Source: Teredinibacter franksiae (GTDB lineage Bacteria; Pseudomonadota; Gammaproteobacteria; Pseudomonadales; Cellvibrionaceae). Taken from it: 64,000 bases of DNA. A model generated the notes under the pieces. The model was given only the letters and a program-made list of their open reading frames with translations. It made no database searches and was not told where the DNA came from. Position numbers and translations under genes: made by a program. Below, in pieces: positions 24,793 through 34,187 of this stretch; the stretch's first letter is position 1, and every line of letters begins with the position of its first letter. The DNA lies in assembly GCF_014218805.1 (NCBI RefSeq), contig NZ_JACJUV010000004.1, positions 89,127 through 153,126 on the forward strand, read 5' to 3'.

Positions 24793-26787
24793 TTATTGTT
24801 GAAGCAGGCAAGTATTACCAACCCCGCAATCGCTAGAGGTAATTGCGCGCTTAGCATCGGAGGCGGACATTACACTGTAAGTATAGGGTGGTGTAAAAAT
24901 GGTGCCTTCGGAATCGTTCAAATTTTTAGAAGTTCCTTCATTCCCAATGCCCTTCCAGCCAGTGTGTTCACCGCCCATGGTAAAGAACACGCTTTTATTC
25001 GGTACATCGTAGTAACAGCCTTCGGCTAGTAGCGTCATTTCCCTGCCCACACCATGAAGTGAACCGCTATTTTTATGGTAGTTGTTCAGCATATGAATTT
25101 TACCGAAACGCCCGCGAGGTTGACGAGAATTAACACGATCTCCCCACATACTGAACATGTAAGTAATGTTGAGCTTGTCGCGACTGTTTGTTTCACCGTC
25201 GCTGCCGGCAATAAGGTTAGATAAGCTGTGTTCTTTGTCGTAGGTATAATGGAATTTACACCATGAGCAGGTTACAAAGTCGCCCGCTTGGGTAACATCA
25301 AAATTCCCGTCTTGGCCATCGGCAATATCTACATGGTCAAACCACACATGATGCGCACCATTGCCGACATACACTCCGTCGGCGCCCGATTTGCAGGCAT
25401 TGTTGTCACCACAATACTTACCACGCACGGCTAGGTTACGCACAATAATATTTATTTTGTCCGAGCCGCTGACCTTTATGTTCCCGCTTATGGTAACGCC
25501 AGGTCCGGTGCCAATAATTGTGGTGTTGGCTCCTGGGGTTAGTGAGCCATCGTAATTTCCAGGTGTTACCAATACTATTTTACTGTTGTTACCTTTAACG
25601 GCATCTTTAAGGTCGCTCATATTGCTAACGGTTACTGCGTTACTTAAATCGGTGCCGCCACCGGTAGTGCCGCCATTTACGCTCGCCCAGCCGGGCGCCA
25701 CATCGTTGATATTTATGTAGCCGGTTACGGAACTGCTACTAGAGCTACTCGATGATGCGCTGCTGGTACTAGTGGATGTACTTGAGCTTGAAGATGTACT
25801 TGAACTCGAAGATGCGGAACTTACATTTGATGATGTGGAGGCGCTCGTGGATGTGCTTGAGCTAGATTCTGTATTGGCGTAATAACAAGCTTTTGCCACA
25901 CCTCCAATCGGGTCGCCAAATGTATTGTTGTCACAGATTATACTGGCCGTTGCTGTTTGGCTAGTGTATGTGCCATTGGCGCCATAGCGTACCTCTCGGG
26001 TACCCGTAAACGAGCAGGTTTCACTCTCATCGGCACAAAACGTGTAACCTGTTGGGGTGCCAGTGCCGTTGGAGCTGCTGCTTGTTGAATTTGCACTGCT
26101 GCTAGAACTGCTGCTAGAACTACTGCTAGAACTAGAACTAGAACTAGAACTAGAACTAGAGCTACTACTGATAGCACATTCAATTGCGCTAATACCATCA
26201 CCTTCAATGGCAAACGAATCAATATGCGGTAAGCCTTCGTCGGTATTGGCCACTAGTACGATTTCGTTTTCGCCGCTTTCCAAGTCGAGGGATGTACCGT
26301 CGGTTGTCCAGCTATCTATAGCGCCTGAGGGAGGGAAGCTTACCGTTGTTATGGCGGAGGCGTTAACGTTTACACCACCCACAAGACTATTATTGGAGTC
26401 GCTCGCATAACTCCACTCTAAGCTGTAATTTCCAGCCGTTTGAACGCTAATACGCCAAGTAATTTTACTGCCTACTGAAGCCTCTGTTTGCGCAAACCCA
26501 GTGCCGGTGTAATCGCTTCCAGTGCTTGCTACCGTCCCGTCAACGGAACAGAAGCCTATTTCGTTTTCCTGTATAACCACTTTAGGGCTACCGTCAGAGC
26601 TACTTGAACTAGAGCTAGAACTAGTGCTTAAACTGGACGTGCTAGAATTCTGGGGATCATTGTCTGCAGGGTTCGTGTCGCCACCACCGCATGCGGTTAA
26701 CACGATAATTAATGAACAGAGAAGAAGAGGGCTTTTAGCGAATCTAAAATAGGCGGGTAAAGGTAAAGAGAGCTCTTGGTTGTTCAT
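24793..26787 (-). CDS. PL1-family pectate lyase lipoprotein with CBMs and poly-Ser linkers
   Basis: About 664 residues from ATG 26787 (MNNQELSLPLPAYFRFAKSP). The lipobox LTAC places the lipidated Cys at residue 33, so it is an outer-membrane lipoprotein. The order is: short Ser linker; CBM35-like domain (about 66-200); long poly-Ser linker; Cys-rich carbohydrate-binding module (CADESETCSF to GGVAKACYY); second poly-Ser linker; PL1 beta-helix domain (about 365-664). PL1 hallmarks are WFDHVDI, DGNFDVTQAGDFVTCSWCKF (calcium-ligand region) and RGRFGKIHMLNNY with the catalytic Arg region. It cleaves polygalacturonate by beta-elimination at the cell surface. Poly-Ser linkers of this kind are typical of Cellvibrionaceae. 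It is single-gene and convergent with hipA. Confidence 0.93.
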   Translation of the reverse strand: MNNQELSLPLPAYFRFAKSPLLLCSLIIVLTACGGGDTNPADNDPQNSSTSSLSTSSSSSSSSSDGSPKVVIQENEIGFCSVDGTVASTGSDYTGTGFAQTEASVGSKITWRISVQTAGNYSLEWSYASDSNNSLVGGVNVNASAITTVSFPPSGAIDSWTTDGTSLDLESGENEIVLVANTDEGLPHIDSFAIEGDGISAIECAISSSSSSSSSSSSSSSSSSSSSSSSSANSTSSSSNGTGTPTGYTFCADESETCSFTGTREVRYGANGTYTSQTATASIICDNNTFGDPIGGVAKACYYANTESSSSTSTSASTSSNVSSASSSSSTSSSSSTSTSTSSASSSSSSSSSVTGYININDVAPGWASVNGGTTGGGTDLSNAVTVSNMSDLKDAVKGNNSKIVLVTPGNYDGSLTPGANTTIIGTGPGVTISGNIKVSGSDKINIIVRNLAVRGKYCGDNNACKSGADGVYVGNGAHHVWFDHVDIADGQDGNFDVTQAGDFVTCSWCKFHYTYDKEHSLSNLIAGSDGETNSRDKLNITYMFSMWGDRVNSRQPRGRFGKIHMLNNYHKNSGSLHGVGREMTLLAEGCYYDVPNKSVFFTMGGEHTGWKGIGNEGTSKNLNDSEGTIFTPPYTYSVMSASDAKRAITSSDCGVGNTCLLQQ
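26126..26160. repeat. Hexanucleotide microsatellite in the poly-Ser linker
   Basis: About six tandem copies of CTAGAA (plus strand) encode Ser-Ser pairs as alternating TCT and AGT codons on the minus strand. Further imperfect copies flank it, and another such tract lies at 25730-25860. Slippage in steps of six bases would change linker length without shifting frame. Confidence 0.85.
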
Positions 26788-26847
26788 AATAGCCTTCGTG
26801 TGGAAAAAGAGTGGCGTCAGGCTAGAGGTGATGATGTCTAAATACAA

Positions 26848-27480
26848 GGTGGGTTAGCGGGTTTATTGGGGACTTTTGAATCAAGCCCGACAGAAAGGTG
26901 ATGTAGTTCAACATCCGCTTCTTTTGTGGCCTTATGACTATTGGGCTACAAGATAGAAAAGGCTCCGTGTAAAGCCAGGTGAGGTGGCACGGCCTACGTG
27001 GAAATTAGCCTGCGCGGAAATTAAGCATTACAAACCATGTAGCTAGTATACTTAGTGAATGAAAGAACACTGAGCCACATTAAAGTGTGGTGTAGAAATT
27101 GATTCAGAATAAACAATATTGTTGTTTTTTGACGGGCATGAAGAAAATACGGTGGCGTGTAAAATGAAGTAAAAAGAACTATTAGCCTCACGTTTCCGTT
27201 TCGGAATGTTCAAAAATGGCCAATCCATTTAGGCTGTGGTTGGGTGGTGTAATTATAGATGTATCGTTCGAATTGACCTTTAGACTACGTATCATTCTAG
27301 AAAGAAGGAATTGGGACACATTATTAAACGGCATCTAGGCCTGGCCGCTTTAGGGTTCACATTGGCGTTTATATAGGTGGCAGAAATTTTGTTTTGCGCT
27401 GCACATAAACAAGGCGAATGAGTGTCGTCACAAAAGAGTATGGCAATATTCACGTTCAGCGTTACAGAAGGGGCGTCTAG
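26848..27480. other. Intergenic region with palindromes
   Basis: No convincing gene is seen in these 630 bases between divergent genes. Two small dyads stand out: CCACA/TGTGG at 27075-27090 and the perfect 12-bp palindrome AACAATATTGTT at 27112-27123, which could be a regulator site. The pectate lyase and helicase promoters should both lie here, but I cannot place -35/-10 boxes confidently. Confidence 0.4.
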
Positions 27481-29337
27481 ATGGCTGAAATTATTCCTGG
27501 TTTAACTCGTCAAGTGTTAAGCCGAATGACGTCTGGCGAAAAACGTTTTGCCCAGCGTATTAAAGAGCTTTTAGAAGACGATTATCTTTGTTGGTACGAC
27601 ATACCCATTGGTCGTAAACAGCGTTATCCCGACTTTATTCTTTTACATCCCGGCCGCGGTTTGTTATTCCTGGAGGTAAAAGACTGGAAGCTGGCCACAA
27701 TAAAAAAAATAAGCAAAGAAACTGTAGAGCTGTTAACAGGTGAGGGCAGAAAGATTACGCCTAACCCCTTTGTGCAGGTTCGGCAATATGCTTTTAACGG
27801 TATTCATCTGTTAGAGCGCGACCCGCTGCTGCAAGCAGAGGGGCGCTACAGGGGCAAGCTAGTTTCCCCCTACGGCTGGGGCGTGGTATTTACTAATATT
27901 ACGCGCAACCAAATTGAACATGCCATTCCAGAGGAACATCGCGCCAATTTACTGCCCGATCACCTTACCATTTATAAAGATGAAATGACCGAATCGGTAG
28001 ATGCAGAGGCCTTTCAGCAACGTCTTTGGGGTATGTTCAATTACCGCTTTCCAGAAAAGCTTTCTCTACCGCAAATCAATCGCATTCGTTGGCACTTATT
28101 CCCCGAGGTTCGAATTCCCAGCCCCCAACAATCCCTTTTATTCGATGGAGGTACGCAAGTAGTCGGGCAAGCTCGACCTATAGATGAACAGTTGCCCGAT
28201 ATTGTGCGCATTATGGATATTCAGCAAGAGCAGCTAGCGCGGAGCTTGGGTGAAGGGCATCGTATTATTCATGGTGTGGCGGGTTCAGGCAAAACCCTTA
28301 TTCTGGGGTATCGGGCACAATTGCTTGCCGAAACGTCAGGCAAGCCTATTCTCATTCTTTGTTTTAATACCTCGCTGGCGGCGAAACTGCGCAGTTTTAC
28401 CGCGAGCAAAGGGCTTGGCGAACAGGTTCAGGTATACCATTTCCATCAATGGTGTGGCGTTCAATTAAAAACGTATCACGTCGACATAGAAAACGGCCCT
28501 CAGCCTTACTGGGAGCGGGAAGTATTGAGTGTGATGCAGGCGGTGGACGCAGGCACAATACCGCGTGCTCAATACGGTGCGGTGTTGATTGATGAAGGTC
28601 ACGACTTCGAGGCAGAATGGCTGAAGCTAGTTGTACAAATGACAGATCCAGAATCGAATTCTCTGTTGCTTCTCTATGACGATGCACAGTCGATTTACAA
28701 AAATAAAACTGGCCTCGGTTTTAGCCTTTCTAGTGTTGGTATACAGGCTAAAGGACGCACGTCTATATTACGATTGAACTACCGCAACACGCGAGAAATC
28801 TTGGATTTTGCTTACCGATTCGCGGCCGAGTACTTTCCCTGTTCACAGCAAGGCGATGAAGACCTAAAGGTGATTCAACCGGAAGCCGCTGGCAGTAGTG
28901 GCCCCAGGCCTGTAATTCACGCGTTGACGCAATGGCAAGACGAAGTGGACTATTGCGTTCGCTGTCTGAATGTTTGGCATGGGCAGGGCGCCGATTGGCG
29001 GGATATGGCAATAATCTATGTTATGGGCTACCAGGGTAAAGCTATCTCACTGGCGTTACGCGCAGCTGGGATTCCGAATTTATGGATGGCCTCAAAGGAA
29101 TATAAGCAAGCCTACGACCCCGGTATTAATCGTGTAACTGTGTTGACGTTGCAAAGTAGTAAGGGCTTAGAGTTTCCTTATGTTGCCATGGTAGGCTTGG
29201 GCCGATTACAAAACGATAATCCGGCACAAGATGCACGCCTTCTTTATGTGGGTATGACACGAGCACAACGGGAGCTGCATCTGTGTATGTCGGAGGTTAC
29301 GCGTCTTTGCGAAAAAATAACACAGCTAGCGAGTTAG
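27481..29337 (+). CDS. NERD nuclease domain fused to SF1 (UvrD-like) helicase
   Basis: 618 residues from ATG 27481, with AAGGGG upstream. The N-terminal NERD domain (about 15-170) has PD at 50-51 and EVK at 65-67, the PD-(D/E)xK nuclease pattern. The helicase part has Walker A GVAGSGKT at 264-271, Walker B VLIDEGHD with D371/E372, LLYDDAQSIY (motif III), LRLNYRNTREI (motif IV), VTVLTLQSSKGLEFPYV (motif V) and LLYVGMTRAQRELHL (motif VI). It probably acts on nucleic acids in the cytoplasm, in repair or defence. It stands alone, with no adjacent recognisable defence genes, so a specific role is not assigned. Confidence 0.9.
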   Translation: MAEIIPGLTRQVLSRMTSGEKRFAQRIKELLEDDYLCWYDIPIGRKQRYPDFILLHPGRGLLFLEVKDWKLATIKKISKETVELLTGEGRKITPNPFVQVRQYAFNGIHLLERDPLLQAEGRYRGKLVSPYGWGVVFTNITRNQIEHAIPEEHRANLLPDHLTIYKDEMTESVDAEAFQQRLWGMFNYRFPEKLSLPQINRIRWHLFPEVRIPSPQQSLLFDGGTQVVGQARPIDEQLPDIVRIMDIQQEQLARSLGEGHRIIHGVAGSGKTLILGYRAQLLAETSGKPILILCFNTSLAAKLRSFTASKGLGEQVQVYHFHQWCGVQLKTYHVDIENGPQPYWEREVLSVMQAVDAGTIPRAQYGAVLIDEGHDFEAEWLKLVVQMTDPESNSLLLLYDDAQSIYKNKTGLGFSLSSVGIQAKGRTSILRLNYRNTREILDFAYRFAAEYFPCSQQGDEDLKVIQPEAAGSSGPRPVIHALTQWQDEVDYCVRCLNVWHGQGADWRDMAIIYVMGYQGKAISLALRAAGIPNLWMASKEYKQAYDPGINRVTVLTLQSSKGLEFPYVAMVGLGRLQNDNPAQDARLLYVGMTRAQRELHLCMSEVTRLCEKITQLAS

Positions 29338-29344
29338 CATTGGC

Positions 29345-29563
29345 TTATTTGCACACTTTAAAGTAGGAATAATGTAAAGGCACACAGCCGAAATATCGGG
29401 CAGATTGATCTGGGTGAAGTGGGTATTGCGGGCGTAAGATTTTCGCGGTAATTAGTTGTTCGTTGGATAATGCCCCCACCACGGCGATACCACATTTGGA
29501 TAAAGCCACATTCACCCCGCAACTCCAAATAATTTTTAACACGAATAGCAGGCGCGTAAACAC
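29345..29563 (-). CDS. Uncertain small ORF
   Basis: A 72-codon frame ends ALSNEQLITAKILRPQYPLH followed by PDQSARYFGCVPLHYSYF. The C-terminal half has a protein-like composition; the start is unsupported. It may be a remnant of a longer gene or spurious. No family is recognised. Confidence 0.22.
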   Translation of the reverse strand: MFTRLLFVLKIIWSCGVNVALSKCGIAVVGALSNEQLITAKILRPQYPLHPDQSARYFGCVPLHYSYFKVCK

Positions 29564-29693
29564 CAGGTTAGGTTGATGCGCCCCAAAAAACCGCCTAAAA
29601 GATTAGCCTTTTCGATAACCAAGTATTCAACGATCTTTAGCGAAAGGAAGCAAAGGGAAGGATGTAAACGGCAGATTTTTTTTCGGTAAAAAT

Positions 29694-29727
29694 GGCGGGG
29701 CTAGAAGGGTGAAGGTTGAACCCCGCC
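29694..29727 (-). terminator. Intrinsic terminator for the PKD-domain gene
   Basis: GGCGGGG and CCCCGCC form a seven-bp GC stem with a 20-base loop. On the minus strand it is followed by ATTTTTACC. It lies 43 bases past the stop of the minus-strand gene at 29770. Confidence 0.65.
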
Positions 29728-29769
29728 GATGCATCAATAATGCGCTAGTGTTGCTTTTACACGGTTAGG

Positions 29770-31902
29770 CTAAGGCGTAAACAGTAGCTTTTCGGCTGGG
29801 TACGACGGCATAGGGCAGGGCTGCCCGGTAATATCAATGCACTTTACAAAGACATGCCCGCAGTAACTGGTGGCCGACAACCCGGAATTGTCGGTAACTT
29901 TCAAATGGATGCCGCCGGGCCCGGTAAAGGACTTGGGCGCATCGGTAACCACCAGCGGTGCAATTGGGCCGGTATCCATTAAGGTTTCAGCAACGGTGCC
30001 GGGGTAACGCAACCACTCGTAGCTGACAATAGAGCCATCCGTATCCCAGCTGGCTGTACCATCCATTGTTGCGAACAAACTGTTTATACCCATGCTTGGC
30101 GCTACAGTACAAACCGCTACCGGTGGTTGCGGCGGTATAACCGTCACTTCTGTACCGGTGTACCCGCTAGAAAAATCGGGGGTTTGTGACATTTCAAGGT
30201 TTAAAAAAGCGCTAAGGTTGTTTTGAAGTGTAGTAGCCGACATCTCTGAATTGGCACTTCGTCCATAACTCCAGTTACTGGTGTTGGCCGGAATACTGGT
30301 TACGTCACCGCTACAGTTAAAGTTTTTAGCACCCACCGCAAGGTAGTATGCGCTGTCTACTTGGGCCCAACCAGAATTGTGGTTACCGTTTCGGCCTTCT
30401 ACATGTACCCGCCCGTCGGAAGCGAGTTTAAATGTGCGCGAGCTGTTGTTGTCGAAGGGGATATTGCTTAGTAACCCTGTTGTACTGAAGTAGGCTAGCA
30501 TGTCTTTATCGATATACGACGATGACTTGCCCGTTTTTTTCACTAAGCCAATGGCATTGGTGACAATATCGGAAGCGGCATCAGCAGAAATTGCACCGGC
30601 TATAGCTGTGCCACTGGCGCCCGTTAAAACAGTACTAGCAATACCGGCAGCCGATTTCACCAGGCCCATCAACGCATCGGAGACGTATTCGGTTTGGTGC
30701 TCACGCTCAACACCAAGTGCTTTGTTAAACAATACACTTTCGCTTGGGCCAAACAAACCCGCTGAAATGAGCGATAGTTTTCCTCTGTCGGCAGCAACCG
30801 CCGTACCGTGCTTTACCGATATACCACCCGAAATATGCAAATCGGCTTTTAAGTCGGCATGGTATTGTGCTTCGGCCACAATTTCGCCCGTACAAAAACC
30901 AGCACAGGTGTAACTCATCTCATCGATACAGCCTAAGCTTAGGGTGGCTGAACGATAATTAGTGGCTAAGCTGCTGTCTACTTCATTGTCTCTTAAGCCT
31001 GTAGTAAACCGGTCGGCTCTTAAACTATGTGCAGCACCAATTGCTGTGCGATCTAAACTCCAGCTACGTTTTACACTGCCATTATTTTTATACTCTATGC
31101 CGCCTTGGGGGTTATAGGTATGTGGTGTATTGGTGTTGTTCGGGTTGCCTGCATTGGTGACGGTAACACTGCAATTACATTCGCTACCTCTATCTTGAAA
31201 ATCGTTGTCGCCGTGGCCGCGTTTACCCGTTGGTAAGCGGTCTTCAAGAACGCCCATGTTGGCTAAAACAATTTTGGCTTCTTCAACGACACGGCTGGTT
31301 TCATGGTTGTTATCAATATATTGGGCTAGCGAGCCCTGAATATTGTAAGTGCCTTTTTGTTTATCTTCTTCCCACACGGCAAGTAATTTCTGCCCATGGC
31401 GCTGCATATAGCCCTGTAAATGTGCCGCATTTGGCAAAAGTACGTGGGTATTTAATAATGTATAGGCCGTGCGGTTTTTAGTGCGTAAGTGGTCAACAAA
31501 CTGTGAAACGGCGAATGCATTCCCTTGGCGCTCTATTGTGGCGAGATAACGCTTAAAAAATGCAGGCTCAGCTTCCTGCATATATTGCCGAACTTGGTCT
31601 TCTCCTGGGTTTTTCTCCAATGTTTTAAGCCACTGAAAATACAGATTTTCATCTGTTTCTATAACAAATTCTTCAAGTTCCATGGTTTTAAACGCGGTAA
31701 GCTGCCAATCTTGAATCAAGTTGAACAGTTCTTCAGAAATGTAATTAGCCGAATTTGTTTTTTGTTCGATCGTAAGCTTTTCGCTCACGGCCAATTCGCG
31801 CGCGTCGTTCACGCCAAACACGCTTCCACTTAAACCAACTGATAAGAAAAAAAATGTACCACGCACCCAGCTAGCGGGCGTATACCTATTCAAAAAATTC
31901 AT
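29770..31902 (-). CDS. Secreted protein with C-terminal PKD-like domain
   Basis: About 710 residues from ATG 31902, preceded by GAGGAAATC. A signal peptide covers residues 1-31 (RYTPASWVRGTFFFLSVGLSGSVFG). The first 200 mature residues are helical and charged (no Cys). A middle part carries Cys residues (ECNCSVTV, LGCIDEMSYTCAGFCTGE) and an Ala/Gly-rich segment (AAGIASTVLTGASGTAIAGA). The last 120 residues resemble a PKD domain (MDGTASWDTDGSIVSYEWLR, then VTDNSGLSATSY). PKD domains bind polysaccharide or protein at the surface. The rest is unrecognised. It is a monocistronic gene with its own terminator. Confidence 0.75.
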   Translation of the reverse strand: MNFLNRYTPASWVRGTFFFLSVGLSGSVFGVNDARELAVSEKLTIEQKTNSANYISEELFNLIQDWQLTAFKTMELEEFVIETDENLYFQWLKTLEKNPGEDQVRQYMQEAEPAFFKRYLATIERQGNAFAVSQFVDHLRTKNRTAYTLLNTHVLLPNAAHLQGYMQRHGQKLLAVWEEDKQKGTYNIQGSLAQYIDNNHETSRVVEEAKIVLANMGVLEDRLPTGKRGHGDNDFQDRGSECNCSVTVTNAGNPNNTNTPHTYNPQGGIEYKNNGSVKRSWSLDRTAIGAAHSLRADRFTTGLRDNEVDSSLATNYRSATLSLGCIDEMSYTCAGFCTGEIVAEAQYHADLKADLHISGGISVKHGTAVAADRGKLSLISAGLFGPSESVLFNKALGVEREHQTEYVSDALMGLVKSAAGIASTVLTGASGTAIAGAISADAASDIVTNAIGLVKKTGKSSSYIDKDMLAYFSTTGLLSNIPFDNNSSRTFKLASDGRVHVEGRNGNHNSGWAQVDSAYYLAVGAKNFNCSGDVTSIPANTSNWSYGRSANSEMSATTLQNNLSAFLNLEMSQTPDFSSGYTGTEVTVIPPQPPVAVCTVAPSMGINSLFATMDGTASWDTDGSIVSYEWLRYPGTVAETLMDTGPIAPLVVTDAPKSFTGPGGIHLKVTDNSGLSATSYCGHVFVKCIDITGQPCPMPSYPAEKLLFTP

Positions 31903-31920
31903 AACGATTTCCTCACACAT

Positions 31921-32576
31921 TAAAATGGGTTACGCAAAAGCAATTGTGACTTTGCAAATACGTACCACCTGAGTCGGAGTGAAATCGAATTGGGTTCAAA
32001 TTAATTTGCAGAGATTGATGAGTAAAATGAAAGTGCGCAGGTAAGCATTAAAAACCTCTGGGTGAAAACATTGTACACGCACAGCTGGTTCGAAAAAATT
32101 TGTTGTTTATCTGCTCACCATGTACCGTTGGTCTCGTGTGTACTCGAGTTTAGAGGGAGCCGAAGGCGAGAAAACACAGCAGTGTGGCGCGTAAAACTGC
32201 ACCGTTAGCCTGCAGCGGTTTACGTTCTTGCTGTAAACCTTCAAAAATACCCATCAAAACCTTGAGCCTTACCCAATATTCTCCTATTGTCTCACTATAA
32301 ATAGGGCCATGGGCTACGGTAGGTGAAATAATAACCAGAACGCTAAATCACGCAACAGGAGGCGGTACTAAAAAGTTTAAAATTCGACAAAATGCATTAT
32401 TGGCATTTATGACTTTGAAGGCTTATGAATCGCAACGCTTAAATCTAAATCATCGTATTGGAGTCGGGCGCTTTTTACAAAATGGTAGATTATGGGGTTA
32501 AGCATGACCATGGCTTAGGGAGGATTACAGTAGCGCACAATAATCTAGCCATTAAACTAGTTTCGCACCTTAAAAT
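31921..32576. other. Intergenic region, no gene seen
   Basis: This 655-base stretch lies between divergent genes and contains only short, random-looking frames. It should carry the promoters for the PKD-protein gene and the exonuclease gene; none can be placed with confidence. Confidence 0.4.
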
Positions 32577-33074
32577 TTGGATATTTCTGTGAAAGACATT
32601 GCCATTATCGACATCGAAGCCAGCGGTTTACATTTCAGTTCCTACCCGATAGAAGTTGCTGTTCTGTTGCGGGGTGAATGTAAATCCTGGCTTATAAAAC
32701 GAGAGCCCAAGTGGCAATACTGGTGTGAAATCGCCGAAAGTATGCACGGTATATCGCGAGCTGAACTTGAAAGGGAAGGCTTGCCTGCGTTTGAAGTTGC
32801 TATCCAATTGAATGAGTTTTTATCGGAATCAGATGCCGTACTTTACAGTGATGCGCAGCGCTGGGACGAAGATTGGATAGATACGCTTTACTTTGCTGCG
32901 AAAATTGAGCGGCATTTTTGTGTACGCTCCATCTATGATCTTATGGGCAGCGATAAAGCGCCACTGTTTGCTGCCCAAAAAACCTTACTTGCCGAATCTG
33001 GGCGTTACCGACACCATCGCGCTGCTGAGGATGTAAAAATGATCCATGAAGCTTATCTTTATGTCGCTGGCTAG
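32577..33074 (+). CDS. DEDDh-type 3'-5' exonuclease-like protein
   Basis: 165 residues from TTG 32577; GTG 32589 is an alternative four codons later. DIEASG places the acidic pair D12/E14 of exonuclease motif I, SDAQRWDEDWID is motif II, and HHRAAEDV gives the catalytic His (146/147) and Asp152 of motif III. This is the DnaQ/RNase T superfamily. It probably trims DNA or RNA in the cytoplasm. It ends eight bases before a CoiA-like gene, so the two are likely co-transcribed. Confidence 0.82.
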   Translation: MDISVKDIAIIDIEASGLHFSSYPIEVAVLLRGECKSWLIKREPKWQYWCEIAESMHGISRAELEREGLPAFEVAIQLNEFLSESDAVLYSDAQRWDEDWIDTLYFAAKIERHFCVRSIYDLMGSDKAPLFAAQKTLLAESGRYRHHRAAEDVKMIHEAYLYVAG

Positions 33075-33082
33075 CGTTTAAT

Positions 33083-34000
33083 ATGGTTGGCCTACTTATC
33101 CCGTTCGGGGTTGATCGTAGTTCACACGCGATTATAGAGCCCGAAGATGCTAGTAGAGGTAGGGCATGCAACTGCCTTTGCCCCGGCTGCCACGCGCCGC
33201 TGCTATCGCGTCACCCAAAAGAACATCGTATTCATTTCGCGCACGATTCAAAGCACCCAGAAGCAAAGCCTGAACAGGAGTGCCCGTTTAGCTCGGCAGT
33301 CGCCATTGCCATGATGGCACGTGAAATTTGTAGCGAACTTATCGATAAAAATATTTTACTGCCTGCGCTTGAATATACCCATTGTTTTGATTGTTGTGGT
33401 GAGTATGTCGACTTTATTGCAACCAAGCAAAAAACGTTACGTATTTCCGATGCGCAAAAGAAAATCGTATTCGGCGATTTGACCTTTGACCTAGAACTGA
33501 GCTTTGGCAATGCCAAGATTCTTGTAGAGCTTTTTCACAAGGGTAAGCCTAAACAGCGCTTACACAACAAGAAAGCGTTTTTGGGTGAAAAGCGGGGTGT
33601 GTTGGCGATCAATTGTGATAGTTTCGATTCTGGCGTTTTTGCAGAAAATAAACAGTTACGTTTTTCTAGTGCGGTTAGGCATTTTATCCTTACTAATGGT
33701 TTGCGTAGCTGGGTCTTTCATCCTCGTCATGAATCCATGTTTGCCAGCATGATTTCCTCACATCAGTGTCAGCCGGAGGCTGAGCGCTGGGACGATTTTG
33801 AGGGGTTTGATGAGCCCACTGAGGTACTGCAGAGCGAACCGAAACCGCGAGAGTACGCTCGCCCCGTATCTGTAAAGCTGCCATCGTTTGAACCAAAGGG
33901 CTATCGTTGTGCGATGTGTAATAATGAGTGGTTAAAAAAGGTGGCGGGGCCACCGGTATGCCCCCACTGTAATACGCACCTGTATGCTGTCAGCGTATAA
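33083..34000 (+). CDS. CoiA-like protein with C-terminal zinc ribbon
   Basis: 305 residues. The N-terminus has CLCPGCHAPLLSRHPKEHRI followed by HFAHDS, the CPxC...HFAH pattern of competence CoiA-like proteins. The centre (DFIATKQKTLRISDAQKKIV to FDLELSFGNAKILVELFHKG) fits the nuclease-like core of that family. The C-terminus has a second zinc ribbon (CAMCNNEW, then CPHCNTH). CoiA family members act in transformation in Gram-positives; in gammaproteobacteria their role is unclear. Its operon partner is a DEDDh exonuclease, suggesting nucleic-acid processing. A 12-bp palindrome CCCAGTACTGGG follows at 34006-34017. Confidence 0.75.
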   Translation: MVGLLIPFGVDRSSHAIIEPEDASRGRACNCLCPGCHAPLLSRHPKEHRIHFAHDSKHPEAKPEQECPFSSAVAIAMMAREICSELIDKNILLPALEYTHCFDCCGEYVDFIATKQKTLRISDAQKKIVFGDLTFDLELSFGNAKILVELFHKGKPKQRLHNKKAFLGEKRGVLAINCDSFDSGVFAENKQLRFSSAVRHFILTNGLRSWVFHPRHESMFASMISSHQCQPEAERWDDFEGFDEPTEVLQSEPKPREYARPVSVKLPSFEPKGYRCAMCNNEWLKKVAGPPVCPHCNTHLYAVSV

Positions 34001-34187
34001 TTTTACCCAGTACTGGGGTTGTTGCTCAGTGCTTCTGTTGATAATTATCAGAAATTTAAAGAATTAACCGAGTGGAATATAGCGTGACCCCTGCGTACAT
34101 TTTAAGGGTTCTATCAAGTATAGCTAGAGGCTTTTAATGCTCTATAGGAATACACGCTGACAAACCATTACACGCACTAACGATCAT

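Noticed and set aside
26100..26165. Short direct repeats that might be a CRISPR array
   Set aside because: The repeats are six-base units with no spacers and encode a serine linker.
26057..26410. 117-codon plus-strand frame with Leu-Glu repeats
   Set aside because: It is the antisense reading of the poly-serine hexamer repeat in the pectate lyase gene.
28397..28687. 96-codon minus-strand frame inside the helicase gene
   Set aside because: It is antisense to conserved helicase motifs.
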